Shown: positions 15,028-23,072 of the stretch, one piece after another
Layout: each line of letters opens with the position of its first letter
Position numbering within the stretch: the stretch's first letter is position 1
Source of the DNA: Arthrobacter cavernae
Lineage (GTDB): Bacteria; Actinomycetota; Actinomycetes; Actinomycetales; Micrococcaceae
Assembly (NCBI RefSeq): GCF_017368795.1
Contig: NZ_JAFNLL010000018.1
Location: forward strand, 1-64,000
Length of the DNA stretch: 64,000 bases
Direction of reading: 5' to 3'
Notes under the pieces: generated by a model
What the model was told of the DNA's origin: nothing
The model's database searches: none
The model's input: only the letters and a program-made list of their open reading frames with translations
Program-made: the position numbers and the translations under genes

Positions 15028-16352
15028 GCCCCGACGACATGAACACCGAGAAAACGACGACGGCGGCCGCCTCCACGCGCCGTCCGGCGCCGCGGCGGCT
15101 GGGGCAGCGCTGGCTGCTCGGGCTGGGACCGCTTGCCCTGATCGCCATCCTCCTGGGGCTCTTCACCCTCTTGAGCGGGCCGGGGCTGGGGAAACTCGGC
15201 GCGGGGGTCCCGCCCAAGGAAGCGGCCGTCGTCGAGAACGTCCGCCTCACGCCCGGGCAGATCGAACTCACGGTCCGCAACGAAGGACCGGACCCGGTCT
15301 CGATCGCCCAGGTGAACGTCTCGGACTACTACGCGGCCTTCACCCAGACGCGGGAGACCATGGCGCCGCTCGAATCGAGCACCATCACGGTCAGCTACCA
15401 CTGGGTGGACGGCGATCCCTACGAGATCGCCCTGGTGACATCCAACGGCGGCAAGATCCTGGCCGCCATCGACGCCGCATCCCCCAGCCCGGAGCGCGGC
15501 ACCTCGTTCTTCGGTCTCATGGCCTTGCTCGGCGTCTATGTGGGCGTCATCCCGGTGGCGATGGGCATGCTGTGGATGCCGTTCGTCCGCCGCTCCCCCC
15601 CGGTGTGGGTGCAGCTGCTGCTCGGCGTCACCGTGGGCCTGCTGGTCTTCCTGGCGTTCGACGCCACCCTGGAAGGCATGGAAATCGTCGCGGACAACAG
15701 CTCATTCGGTGGGCCGTTGCTGGTGCTCCTGGGTGCCTTCGTGGCCTACCTCCTGCTGGAGGGCACGGACGCGTGGATGCGGAGGCGGCAGGGCGCCGGC
15801 ATCGCTGGACAGCGCGGGGCGGGCGCTTCGGGCATCCCCGCACGGCCCGCTGCGGGCGTTTCGCAGGCGCTGCCGCCGCGGCGGCTCGCGCTGCTGATCG
15901 CGATCGGCATCGGGCTGCACAACCTGGGTGAGGGCCTGGCCATCGGCTCGGCCTATGCGGTGGGCTCCCTGGCGCTCGGAGCCACGCTGATAGTCGGCTT
16001 CGCCATCCACAACACCACCGAGGGGCTGGCCATCGTCACCCCGCTGGCCAAGCAGCCGCCCGGCCTTGGCCGCCTGGCCTTGCTGGGGCTGATCGCAGGA
16101 TCGCCAGCCATTGCCGGCGCACTGATCGGCGCCACGGTCTACCAGCCGAGCATTTCGGCCTTCCTGCTGGGCGTGGGCGCCGGGGCCGTGGCCCAGGTGG
16201 CCGTCAAGATCCTGCCACTGCTCCGGGGCACGAAAAGCGGTGACAAGGAGGGCGGCGACAAGGCCGGGCGCACGCTGACGCCGGTGACTAGCGCCGGCAT
16301 CATCCTCGGCATGCTGGTGATGTTCGCGACCGGACTGCTGGTCCAGACGTAG
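15024..16352 (+). CDS. ZIP-family metal transporter with N-terminal extracytoplasmic domain
   Basis: A 442-residue membrane protein. One helix (about 30-52) is followed by a roughly 100-residue extracytoplasmic beta-rich domain (about 60-155), then seven or eight helices. The ZIP metal site is in H299-N-x-G-E-G and H329-N-T-T-E-G. ZIP proteins move divalent metals (Zn, Fe, Mn) into the cytoplasm. The ATG overlaps the multicopper oxidase stop by 4 nt, so the two are made together under the DtxR/MntR-type repressor. The extra N-terminal domain is unusual for bacterial ZIPs. Metal identity is not determined. Confidence 0.82.
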   Translation: MSPDDMNTEKTTTAAASTRRPAPRRLGQRWLLGLGPLALIAILLGLFTLLSGPGLGKLGAGVPPKEAAVVENVRLTPGQIELTVRNEGPDPVSIAQVNVSDYYAAFTQTRETMAPLESSTITVSYHWVDGDPYEIALVTSNGGKILAAIDAASPSPERGTSFFGLMALLGVYVGVIPVAMGMLWMPFVRRSPPVWVQLLLGVTVGLLVFLAFDATLEGMEIVADNSSFGGPLLVLLGAFVAYLLLEGTDAWMRRRQGAGIAGQRGAGASGIPARPAAGVSQALPPRRLALLIAIGIGLHNLGEGLAIGSAYAVGSLALGATLIVGFAIHNTTEGLAIVTPLAKQPPGLGRLALLGLIAGSPAIAGALIGATVYQPSISAFLLGVGAGAVAQVAVKILPLLRGTKSGDKEGGDKAGRTLTPVTSAGIILGMLVMFATGLLVQT

Positions 16353-16374
16353 CCAGGAGTCCTAGGCTGGACAC

Positions 16375-17199
16375 ATGACCAGGGTTCGCGTAAACGGGGT
16401 CGATCTCTACTATGAGGAACGCGGTAACGGGGTGCCGATCCTCGGCATTCACGGAACCCCGAGTTCGGCCGTGCTCTGGGAGGACGCGGCCGTGGAACTC
16501 GCCAAGCACGGCAGGTGCATCACCTATGACCGCAGAGGCTTCCACCGCAGCGCGCCCCCTGTTTCCTTCGATCGCATCGATCTGCTTGAGCACGTCGACG
16601 ACGCCGCCGCGCTCCTTGCGTCGCTGCATGCCGGCCCAGCGGTGGTCATCGGCCGCAGCACCGGCGGCGAAATCGCCCTCGGCTTCGCACACCACTTTCC
16701 GGACAAAGTGAAAGCCCTTGTCCTGCTGGAGCCTGCCCTGTTTACGATCGATCCGGATGCCGCAGCCTGGGCCAGTGAGCTGCGCCGGAGGGTCCTGATG
16801 AAGTCGGGAGCGGACCCCTCGTCGGCAGCCGAAACGGTGGTGCGCGATGCGCTCGGCGACGAGACCTGGGAGTCCTTTCCGGACGAGCTGAAAGCCATGT
16901 TCTCCGGGACAAGCCCCGCGGTTCTGGCGGAGATGCGGGGCCACGGCCTGGACCTCAGCGAGGATCCGCTCGATCTCGGCGAAGACGAGCTCGCCGGCAT
17001 ACGCCGGCCCACGCTGATCATTTCCGCTGAGGATTCTCCGGCGGCCTGCCGGCTGGTCAACGCCCGGCTGTCCGGCGCCCTGCCCTACACCGAAACCGTG
17101 TTTGTCCCGGGCGGGCACCTCATCAATCCTGCCCACCCTGCAGTCCTGGCCTTCATCGACCGGATCACGGCGCGTCCGTCGTCCTGGGAACAGTCCTGA
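16375..17199 (+). CDS. Alpha/beta hydrolase
   Basis: A 274-residue hydrolase with the oxyanion HGTPSS motif near residue 26 and nucleophile S95 in GRSTGG. The acid is probably the Asp of IISAEDSPAA, and the catalytic His is in VPGGHLIN. It has no signal peptide. TAGGCT ends exactly 6 nt before the ATG, so the transcript is probably leaderless. Substrate unknown. It sits between two metal operons without an obvious link to either. Confidence 0.82.
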   Translation: MTRVRVNGVDLYYEERGNGVPILGIHGTPSSAVLWEDAAVELAKHGRCITYDRRGFHRSAPPVSFDRIDLLEHVDDAAALLASLHAGPAVVIGRSTGGEIALGFAHHFPDKVKALVLLEPALFTIDPDAAAWASELRRRVLMKSGADPSSAAETVVRDALGDETWESFPDELKAMFSGTSPAVLAEMRGHGLDLSEDPLDLGEDELAGIRRPTLIISAEDSPAACRLVNARLSGALPYTETVFVPGGHLINPAHPAVLAFIDRITARPSSWEQS

Positions 17200-17204
17200 A
17201 AAAA

Positions 17205-17244
17205 TACCCCCAGGGGGTACTTGCTTTAATACCCCCAGGGGGTA
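17205..17244. promoter_or_regulatory. Two identical CsoR operators
   Basis: TACCCCCAGGGGGTA occurs at 17205-17219 and again at 17230-17244, perfect 15-bp palindromes spaced 25 bp start to start, directly before csoR. The G-tract palindrome is the known target type of CsoR copper repressors. The second copy ends 12 bp before the csoR ATG, so the operon is autoregulated. Confidence 0.88.
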
Positions 17245-17256
17245 TACCTTGGTGGC

Positions 17257-17613
17257 ATGAGCACGGTAGATCTGAGCATCACAGCCCCAGCCATCGACGT
17301 CGAGCATGAAGTCCACGCCCGGCACGGCTACTCCGCCAACAAGGACGCCTACCTGCGTCGCCTGAAGCGCATTGAGGGGCAGGTCCGCGGCATTGCGCGC
17401 ATGGTGGAGGACGACAAATACTGCATCGACATCCTCACGCAGGTCGCGGCCGTCACCAAGGCCCTGCATGCCGTCAGCCTCGGGCTCGTTGAGGAGCACA
17501 TCGGCCACTGCGTGGTCGGCGCTGCCTCCGAGCCGGATCCCGGTGCACGTGCCGAACAGATCGACGCCAAGGTCAAGGAGGCCACCGATGCCATCGGGCG
17601 CCTGCTGCGGTAA
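17257..17613 (+). CDS. csoR: Copper-sensing repressor CsoR
   Basis: A 118-residue all-helical repressor. The Cu(I) ligands C56, H81 and C85 keep the same spacing (25 and 4) as the C36/H61/C65 set of Mycobacterium tuberculosis CsoR. The helical core AYLRRLKRIEGQVRGIARMVEDDKYC is classic for the family. It is the first gene of csoR-copZ-copA, preceded by twin operators. Copper binding should release it and switch on chaperone and ATPase. Confidence 0.92.
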   Translation: MSTVDLSITAPAIDVEHEVHARHGYSANKDAYLRRLKRIEGQVRGIARMVEDDKYCIDILTQVAAVTKALHAVSLGLVEEHIGHCVVGAASEPDPGARAEQIDAKVKEATDAIGRLLR

Positions 17614-17662
17614 TCCCGCCACCTCATACCACACCATCCAACTCACCACCAAGGAGCACGCC

Positions 17663-17896
17663 ATGAGCCAGACCATCCAGACCAACGTCAACGTTTCCGG
17701 CATGACCTGCGGCCACTGCGTTTCCAGCGTGAGCGAAGAACTTGAGGCCCTGGCCGGCGTGGAAGACGTCGCCGTGGACCTGAACCCCGGCGGCATCTCC
17801 ACAGTGACCATCACGTCCACGCAGCAGCTCTCGCCGTCGGAAATTGGCGAAGCCGTTGCCGAAGCCGGCTACCTCGTGGTGGCCAACGAAGCCTAG
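17663..17896 (+). CDS. copZ: Copper chaperone, CopZ-type HMA protein
   Basis: A 77-residue single heavy-metal-associated domain with GMTCGHC (C16, C19) and a ferredoxin-like alternation ending in GEAVAEAGYLVVANEA. AAGGAG stands 6 nt before the ATG. It carries Cu(I) to the ATPase encoded 8 nt downstream. The frame is open upstream only as an overlap with csoR. Confidence 0.9.
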   Translation: MSQTIQTNVNVSGMTCGHCVSSVSEELEALAGVEDVAVDLNPGGISTVTITSTQQLSPSEIGEAVAEAGYLVVANEA

Positions 17897-17904
17897 GAGT
17901 TCCC

Positions 17905-20346
17905 TTGGACAAGCAGGACATACTCCAACAGCCCGGAACCCGGGTCATTGAGCTCGACATCGAGGGCATGACTTGCGCCTCCTGTGTCAGCCGCGTGGAG
18001 CGAAAACTGGGCAAACTCGACGGCGTCGAAGCCCTGGTCAACCTCCCCCTGGAATCAGCCCACGTCACCGTCCCGGCAGCCATCACAGACCAACAAATCG
18101 TGGACACAGTCAACGCCACAGGCTACAAAGCAACAGTCCGTGAGACACCAGCGCCACACACTCTCCACGCCCACCACGACGCCGGCCACGGGCACGCCCA
18201 CGACGGCCCGGCGATAAACAGTGGTGAGATGCGGCACGAGCTCGGACAGGGAGATTTGCGGCAGCATGCGTCTAAGCGAGGCACGAGCGAGCATGCCGAG
18301 CAAATGTCCCTGTCCGAACGGACCGAACACGACACCACGCACGGTAACCACATGCAGCACGGCCCCGCCGCCGCCAAACTCCGCCCGCGCCTGATCGTCG
18401 CAGCCGTACTGACTGTCCCGGTCGTCCTGATCTCGATGATCCCCGCTTTACAGTTCCCGCACTGGGGCTGGATGGCGGCGGCCTTGGCGTTGCCGGTGGT
18501 CAGCTGGGCGGCCTGGCCGTTCCACCGGGCCGCAGCCATCAACGCCCGCCACTTTGCGTCCACCATGGACACACTGGTCTCCATCGGCGTGCTGGCAGCC
18601 TACTTGTATTCGGCCTGGCAGCTCTTCGCAAACCCGATGATGACCGAACACCCCGGCATGGAGTCCATGGAGGGAGTGGGCGGCGGGCTCTACTTCGAGG
18701 TGGCCGCCGTGGTCACCACGTTCCTGCTCCTGGGCCGCTACCTTGAGGCCAATGCGAAGGCCAAGGCCGGCGATGCCCTCAGGGCCCTGCTGAGCCTGGG
18801 CGCCAAGGATGCCACGGTCCTGGTCGGCGGCGTGGAGCACAAGATTCCAGCCGAGCAGCTCCAGGTGGGCGACGTCTTCGTGGTCCGCCCGGGTGAGAAG
18901 ATCGCCACCGACGGCGTGGTCACGCACGGCGCGTCCGCCGTCGACACCTCGCTGGTAACCGGCGAATCGGTGCCGGTGGAGGTCGGACCGGACAGTCCGG
19001 TCACCGGCGCCACGATCAACACCTCCGGACGGCTGCTGGTCCGCGCCACGCGGGTCGGCGCCGACACCACGCTGGCGCATATGGGCCGGCTGGTCAGCCA
19101 GGCGCAGACCGGCAAGGCGCCCATTGCACGGCTCGCGGACAGGATCAGTGCGGTCTTCGTGCCGGTGGTCCTGGTGATCGCGGTCCTCACCTTTGTGCTG
19201 TGGCTCGTGTTCACCGGCGAGCTGAACGCCGCGTTCACTGCCGCCGTCGCGGTCCTGGTCATCGCCTGCCCCTGCGCCCTGGGACTCGCGACGCCCGTGG
19301 GCCTGCTGACCGGCACGGGCCGCGGCGCCCAGCTGGGCATCCTCATCAAGGGCCCGCAGGTCCTCGAGGACACCCGCAGCGTGAACACGATCCTGCTGGA
19401 CAAGACGGGCACGGTGACCAGCGGCAAGCTCGCCGTGGACCACACCCTGGCCCTGAACGGGCACTCCGACACCACCGTCCTCACCTTGGCTGGCGCGGTC
19501 GAGGCCGCGTCCGAGCACCCCATCGCCCACGCGATCGCCGCCGCGGCGAAGGCAGGACTGCCCGACGCCGCCACCCTTCCGGGCGTGGATGGCTTCACGT
19601 CCGCTCCTGGCGGCGGAGTCCGCGGCACTGTGGTGCTGGACGGCACCGCCCGCACGGTGGTCGTCGGGCGGTCCGGCTGGCTCGAACAGAACGGGGTCGC
19701 CCCCAACGCCGCCCAGCAGGGCACTCTCGCGGCCCAGGAAAACGGCGGAGCAACTGCCATCTGGGTGGCCGTGGACGGCCAGGCTGCCGGAATCGTGAGC
19801 CTGCGCGACACCATCAAGCCCGGCTCCGCGGCTGCGATCGCCAGGCTCAAGGAGCTCGGCATCCGCCCCATGCTGCTGACCGGGGACAACGCCGCCGTGG
19901 CCGCCCAGGTGGCTGCCGCCGTCGGGATCGCGCCGGGAGACGTGCTGGCCGGAGTCCTGCCGGAAGGCAAAGTGGAGGCCGTGCGGAAACTGCAGCAGCA
20001 GGGCGCCATCGTGGCCATGGCCGGCGACGGCGTCAACGACGCCGCTGCCCTGGCGCAGTCGGATCTGGGCATCGCCATGGGATCTGGCACGGATGTGGCC
20101 ATCGAGGCCGCGGACCTGACCGTCATGGGCAGTGATCTGGGGCAGCTGGTCCAGGCCATCGAGTTGTCCCGGGAGACGCTGCGGACCATCAAGACGAACC
20201 TGTTCTGGGCGTTCTTCTACAACGCGGTCGGCATCCCGGTGGCGGCCCTGGGCCTGCTCAACCCGATGATCGCCGGCGCCGCCATGGCCGCGAGCTCGGT
20301 CCTGGTGGTGGCAAACTCCCTGCGGCTGCGCTCCTTCGGCAAGTAG
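17905..20346 (+). CDS. copA: Cu(I)-exporting P1B-type ATPase
   Basis: An 813-residue copper efflux pump. The N-terminal HMA domain carries C24-A-S-C27. A long His-rich linker (about 100-150) is followed by eight predicted helices with the CPC metal motif at 455-457, phosphorylation site D499-K-T-G-T, the SEHPIA motif and the hinge GDGVNDAAAL. The start is a TTG with AGGAG 5 nt upstream, 8 nt after copZ. Part of the linker (about residues 113-138) is encoded by a 74-bp inverted repeat read in frame, which looks like a palindromic element insertion. The CPC class means Cu(I) or Ag(I). Confidence 0.93.
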   Translation: MDKQDILQQPGTRVIELDIEGMTCASCVSRVERKLGKLDGVEALVNLPLESAHVTVPAAITDQQIVDTVNATGYKATVRETPAPHTLHAHHDAGHGHAHDGPAINSGEMRHELGQGDLRQHASKRGTSEHAEQMSLSERTEHDTTHGNHMQHGPAAAKLRPRLIVAAVLTVPVVLISMIPALQFPHWGWMAAALALPVVSWAAWPFHRAAAINARHFASTMDTLVSIGVLAAYLYSAWQLFANPMMTEHPGMESMEGVGGGLYFEVAAVVTTFLLLGRYLEANAKAKAGDALRALLSLGAKDATVLVGGVEHKIPAEQLQVGDVFVVRPGEKIATDGVVTHGASAVDTSLVTGESVPVEVGPDSPVTGATINTSGRLLVRATRVGADTTLAHMGRLVSQAQTGKAPIARLADRISAVFVPVVLVIAVLTFVLWLVFTGELNAAFTAAVAVLVIACPCALGLATPVGLLTGTGRGAQLGILIKGPQVLEDTRSVNTILLDKTGTVTSGKLAVDHTLALNGHSDTTVLTLAGAVEAASEHPIAHAIAAAAKAGLPDAATLPGVDGFTSAPGGGVRGTVVLDGTARTVVVGRSGWLEQNGVAPNAAQQGTLAAQENGGATAIWVAVDGQAAGIVSLRDTIKPGSAAAIARLKELGIRPMLLTGDNAAVAAQVAAAVGIAPGDVLAGVLPEGKVEAVRKLQQQGAIVAMAGDGVNDAAALAQSDLGIAMGSGTDVAIEAADLTVMGSDLGQLVQAIELSRETLRTIKTNLFWAFFYNAVGIPVAALGLLNPMIAGAAMAASSVLVVANSLRLRSFGK
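18243..18316. repeat. Palindromic element inside the copA linker
   Basis: Arms of 17 nt, CGGACAGGGAGATTTGC (18243-18259) and GCAAATGTCCCTGTCCG (18300-18316), are inverted repeats with one mismatch. The interior holds GCATGC twice and a second partial dyad (GCGAGGCACGAGCGAGC). The whole is open in the copA frame and encodes a polar, low-complexity linker unlike the flanking His-rich sequence. It resembles REP-type intergenic palindromes, but sits in a gene. Confidence 0.6.
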
Positions 20347-20366
20347 CCGCTGGCTGGCGGGGGGCG

Positions 20367-20639
20367 CTACGCAGTACCGAAGCGGACGGCCGCCCGGGCC
20401 CGGGCCTTGGCGGCCTCCTCTTCGCGATTCCGCGCCGGCGCATGCGTCACCAGCGAATCCAGGAGGTGCTGGGTGATGTGTGCGATCTCGTGCACCGCCT
20501 CCGCGAAAGCCTCTTCATTGGCTTTGGACGGCCTGGTGGTTCCGCTGATCTTGCGCACGTATTGCAGCGCGGCGGCCTCCACCTCGGCGCTGGTGGCGTG
20601 CGGCTCGAAGTTATGCAAGGTCCGGATATTGCGGCACAT
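20367..20639 (-). CDS. DUF2277 family protein
   Basis: A 90-residue protein matching the DUF2277 pattern: it begins MCRNIRTLHNFEPHAT, then AALQYVRKISGTTRPSKANEEAF, ending in a basic EEEAAKARARAAVRFG helix. The family is widespread in actinobacteria and its role is unknown. TAGCAT lies exactly 6 nt before the ATG, so the transcript is probably leaderless. It converges on copA with 20 bp between stops. Confidence 0.85.
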   Translation of the reverse strand: MCRNIRTLHNFEPHATSAEVEAAALQYVRKISGTTRPSKANEEAFAEAVHEIAHITQHLLDSLVTHAPARNREEEAAKARARAAVRFGTA

Positions 20640-20656
20640 ACAACCATGCTAGCCAT

Positions 20657-20698
20657 GGGCAGTGCTGCATGGGGAGGCGTCCCCATGCAGCACTGCCC
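20657..20698. terminator. Perfect 19-bp hairpin without T-tract
   Basis: GGGCAGTGCTGCATGGGGA, loop GGCG, TCCCCATGCAGCACTGCCC. The stem has no mismatch. It lies between the DUF2277 start and the stop of the EamA transporter, both on the minus strand, so it may end the transporter transcript as an I-shaped terminator. No U-run follows on either strand. Confidence 0.5.
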
Positions 20699-20757
20699 CG
20701 GAATTCCGATAGTTTCATGTCAAACTCTGGAGCCAGTTCAAATGGCAGGGCCCGGCC

Positions 20758-21792
20758 TCAGTCGGCGGCCGGCACCCTGGGCAGGGGTTCGACGTCGTTC
20801 GCGTGGTCCAGCGCGGCGGCCACCGCCACGGCGCCTGGCTCGGACTCGTTGCGGCGGGCACCGCGCAGTTCATCGATGCGGACCAGGATCACGCCGGCAA
20901 CGATGAGTCCGCCGCCCATCAGCTGGATGGGGCCGGGCAGCTCGCCCAGGAGCAGCCACGCCCACACCACCGCGAAGAGCACTTCGGTCAGGGAGACAAA
21001 GGACGCCACCTTGGAACCGAGACTGCGGGCCGCCATGATTCCCGTGACGTAGGCCAGCACGGTGGAGGGGACCACCAGCCCCGCCAGGGAAAGCCACCAT
21101 GGGGTGGTCCAGGGGCCCAAGCTGGTGTCGGCGGTGTTGAAAGTCATGGGCAGCAGGCCCGTGAGGCCGGCGACCCAGATGACCACGGCTCCCACCAGGA
21201 GCCCGCCGGCCGCCATGACCAGCGGCGGGAGGGTGTCGTTCTCCTTGGCCGTGATAAAGAAGTAGATCACCAGGCACACTGCGGCGGCCATGCCCCAGAG
21301 CACGCCAACGAAGTCCACCTTGACGGCACCGGTGAGGTCGAGGACCAGCACAAGACCGCCCAGGGAAAGCAGGGCGCCGGCCGCGGTGAGGGCCCTCGGC
21401 CGGCGCCGGCTGGCCAACCACAGCCAGAGCACGATCATCACGGGCGCCAGGTACTCCAAGAGCAGCGCCACGCCCACGGACAGCCGGGACACAGCGTTGA
21501 AGTAGAAAAGCTGGCAGCCAGCCACGCCGATCACGCCGAAAAGCGTGATGGTCAGCCAGTTGTCCTTGAGCTGGTGCCAGCGCCCGCGGAGAACCAAGAC
21601 GGCGGGAATCGCCAGGATCAGCGCCGCGACGCTCAGGCGCAGGGCCACTGCAGCACCGGGGGTCCATCCGGTTTCAAGCAGGGATTTGGCAAACGATCCG
21701 GACAATCCGAAGACGGCGCAAGAGAACAAGGCAACGCCGAGGCCCGAGGCCATGAATCCTGCCGAATCAGCCGGGGTCTTTGCAGCTGACAC
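20758..21792 (-). CDS. EamA/DMT-family exporter
   Basis: A 344-residue protein with ten predicted helices in two EamA repeats (about 15-145 and 160-300), related to RhtA/YdcZ-type metabolite exporters. Signatures are LFSCAVFGLSGSFAKSLLETG in helix 1 and SLTEVLFAVVWAWLLLGELPGPIQLMGGGLIVAGVIL in the last pair. An AGGAGG lies before the GTG start. A charged C-terminal tail of about 40 residues is cytoplasmic. Substrate unknown; amino acids or purines are usual for the family. Confidence 0.85.
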   Translation of the reverse strand: MSAAKTPADSAGFMASGLGVALFSCAVFGLSGSFAKSLLETGWTPGAAVALRLSVAALILAIPAVLVLRGRWHQLKDNWLTITLFGVIGVAGCQLFYFNAVSRLSVGVALLLEYLAPVMIVLWLWLASRRRPRALTAAGALLSLGGLVLVLDLTGAVKVDFVGVLWGMAAAVCLVIYFFITAKENDTLPPLVMAAGGLLVGAVVIWVAGLTGLLPMTFNTADTSLGPWTTPWWLSLAGLVVPSTVLAYVTGIMAARSLGSKVASFVSLTEVLFAVVWAWLLLGELPGPIQLMGGGLIVAGVILVRIDELRGARRNESEPGAVAVAAALDHANDVEPLPRVPAAD

Positions 21793-21863
21793 AGCAGCCT
21801 CCTGTCAGGAGTAAAGTTAGATGTTGGTCATGACAATACCCCCGAATGATGTAAGGAGTCAAA

Positions 21864-22412
21864 GTGCTATTTGCGCCTGACACCGAGGTGGCCCTCCGCA
21901 GCGTCGTCAATCTGATCAACACCGCTGCGAACGGCGAAGACTCCCTCCGGACGCCGGCCGATCTGGACGCTTTCCTGGACGCCGAGGAATTCACCGGCAC
22001 ACGGGCCGGAAACGAGGCGGAACTGCGCAGCGTCAAGCGCCTGCGGAGCCTGCTGGCCTCGTTGTGGTCGGCCGACGAAAGCACTGCCGCCAAGACCGTG
22101 AACCAACTGCTCACCGAGGCCAGGGCGCTCCCCCAGCTGGTCAAACACGATCACTGGGACTGGCACCTGCACGCCACCATGCCGGAGGCGCCCCTAGCCG
22201 ACCGCATGGGCACCGAGGCCGCCATGGCGATCATCGACGTCATCCGCAGCAAGGAGATGGACCGCATGCGGGTGTGTGCGGCGGACGACTGCGACGCCGT
22301 CGTGCTGGACCTCAGCCGCAACCGCTCCAAGCGCTACTGCGACACTGGGAACTGCGCCAACCGGGCGCACGTCGCAGCGTACCGGGCACGCAAGGCGGCC
22401 AGCGCGGAATAG
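21864..22412 (+). CDS. CGNR zinc-finger / stress-induced transcription regulator
   Basis: A 182-residue protein. The N-terminal ABATE-like helical domain (about 1-125) is followed by a CGNR-type zinc finger (about 135-175). The latter has C-AADDC...RYC-DTGNCANRAHVAAYRARK, in which the usual CGNR reads C-A-N-R. The start is a GTG with AAGGAG 6 nt upstream. It is divergent from the EamA exporter, so it may regulate it. A repeat cluster begins 28 bp after its stop. Confidence 0.85.
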   Translation: MLFAPDTEVALRSVVNLINTAANGEDSLRTPADLDAFLDAEEFTGTRAGNEAELRSVKRLRSLLASLWSADESTAAKTVNQLLTEARALPQLVKHDHWDWHLHATMPEAPLADRMGTEAAMAIIDVIRSKEMDRMRVCAADDCDAVVLDLSRNRSKRYCDTGNCANRAHVAAYRARKAASAE

Positions 22413-22440
22413 CCGCGTCCCGGCGTCGTCGTTCCAACCC

Positions 22441-22599
22441 AACGCTCTCTCACCTTTGGTGCCGTTTCGGCAAACGCTCTCTCACCTTTGGGGCGAAACA
22501 GCGCAACGCTCTCTCACTTTGGGGCGCGAACGCAGCCCGCGGGATAAAGATCTGAGAGAGCGTTCCGGAAAAACGGCCCGAAGCTGAGAGAGCGTTTGG
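22441..22599. repeat. AACGCTCTCTCAC repeat cluster (five copies)
   Basis: Three direct copies start at 22441, 22473 and 22505 (AACGCTCTCTCACCTTTGG or close). Two inverted copies lie at 22552-22565 and 22583-22596 (CTGAGAGAGCGTT). Opposed copies can fold into hairpins. The cluster lies between two converging genes and may act as terminator or REP-like element. The same family recurs at 58963-59053. Confidence 0.75.
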
Positions 22600-22630
22600 G
22601 GAGCCCGGAGGCGGGGGAAGCGGCGGAAGG

Positions 22631-22999
22631 TTAGCGGTCGCCGTCGGGAGTGTCGGTCTCGCCGTCGACGGCGGGAGGTGCGGACGGACCGGCAGCGGAA
22701 CCGTGGCCGTGGCCCGGCTTCCGGGAGCTCAGGTTGACGCCCGAACCCTGGCCGAGGTGCTCGGCGTTTTCCTTGTGGCTCATGGACAGCATCGCGGCGA
22801 CTACCAGGCTGACGATGAAGGCGATGCCTGCGCCCGTGAAGGCGAGGTCGAAGCGCGGGGCGCGGGCACTGCCGCCGGAGGCGAAGATCAGCACGGCGAA
22901 GAAGGCCAGCACTCCCCAGAATGCGGAGAACATGAGTGGTCCCTTGACCGAGGTCCGCATCTTGCGCGGTTCTCCTGGTGTCTGGTTTGCCACGGTCAT
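22631..22999 (-). CDS. Small membrane protein, unknown function
   Basis: A 122-residue protein with two helices (about 22-42 and 52-72) and a polar tail rich in Gly, His and Pro (KPGHGHGSAAGPSAPP). GGAGGA stands 4 nt before the ATG. The composition suggests an inner-membrane protein with a disordered cytoplasmic C-terminus. No family recognised. Confidence 0.6.
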   Translation of the reverse strand: MTVANQTPGEPRKMRTSVKGPLMFSAFWGVLAFFAVLIFASGGSARAPRFDLAFTGAGIAFIVSLVVAAMLSMSHKENAEHLGQGSGVNLSSRKPGHGHGSAAGPSAPPAVDGETDTPDGDR

Positions 23000-23072
23000 T
23001 CCTCCAATGATGGCGGGCCTGTTCGGCTCCCCGCCGGTCCTAATGTTCTACAAGGAGTAGAACGTGCTGCTA

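Noticed and set aside
22441..22599. CRISPR-like array
   Set aside because: Repeats occur in both orientations with irregular, non-unique spacing and there are no cas genes.
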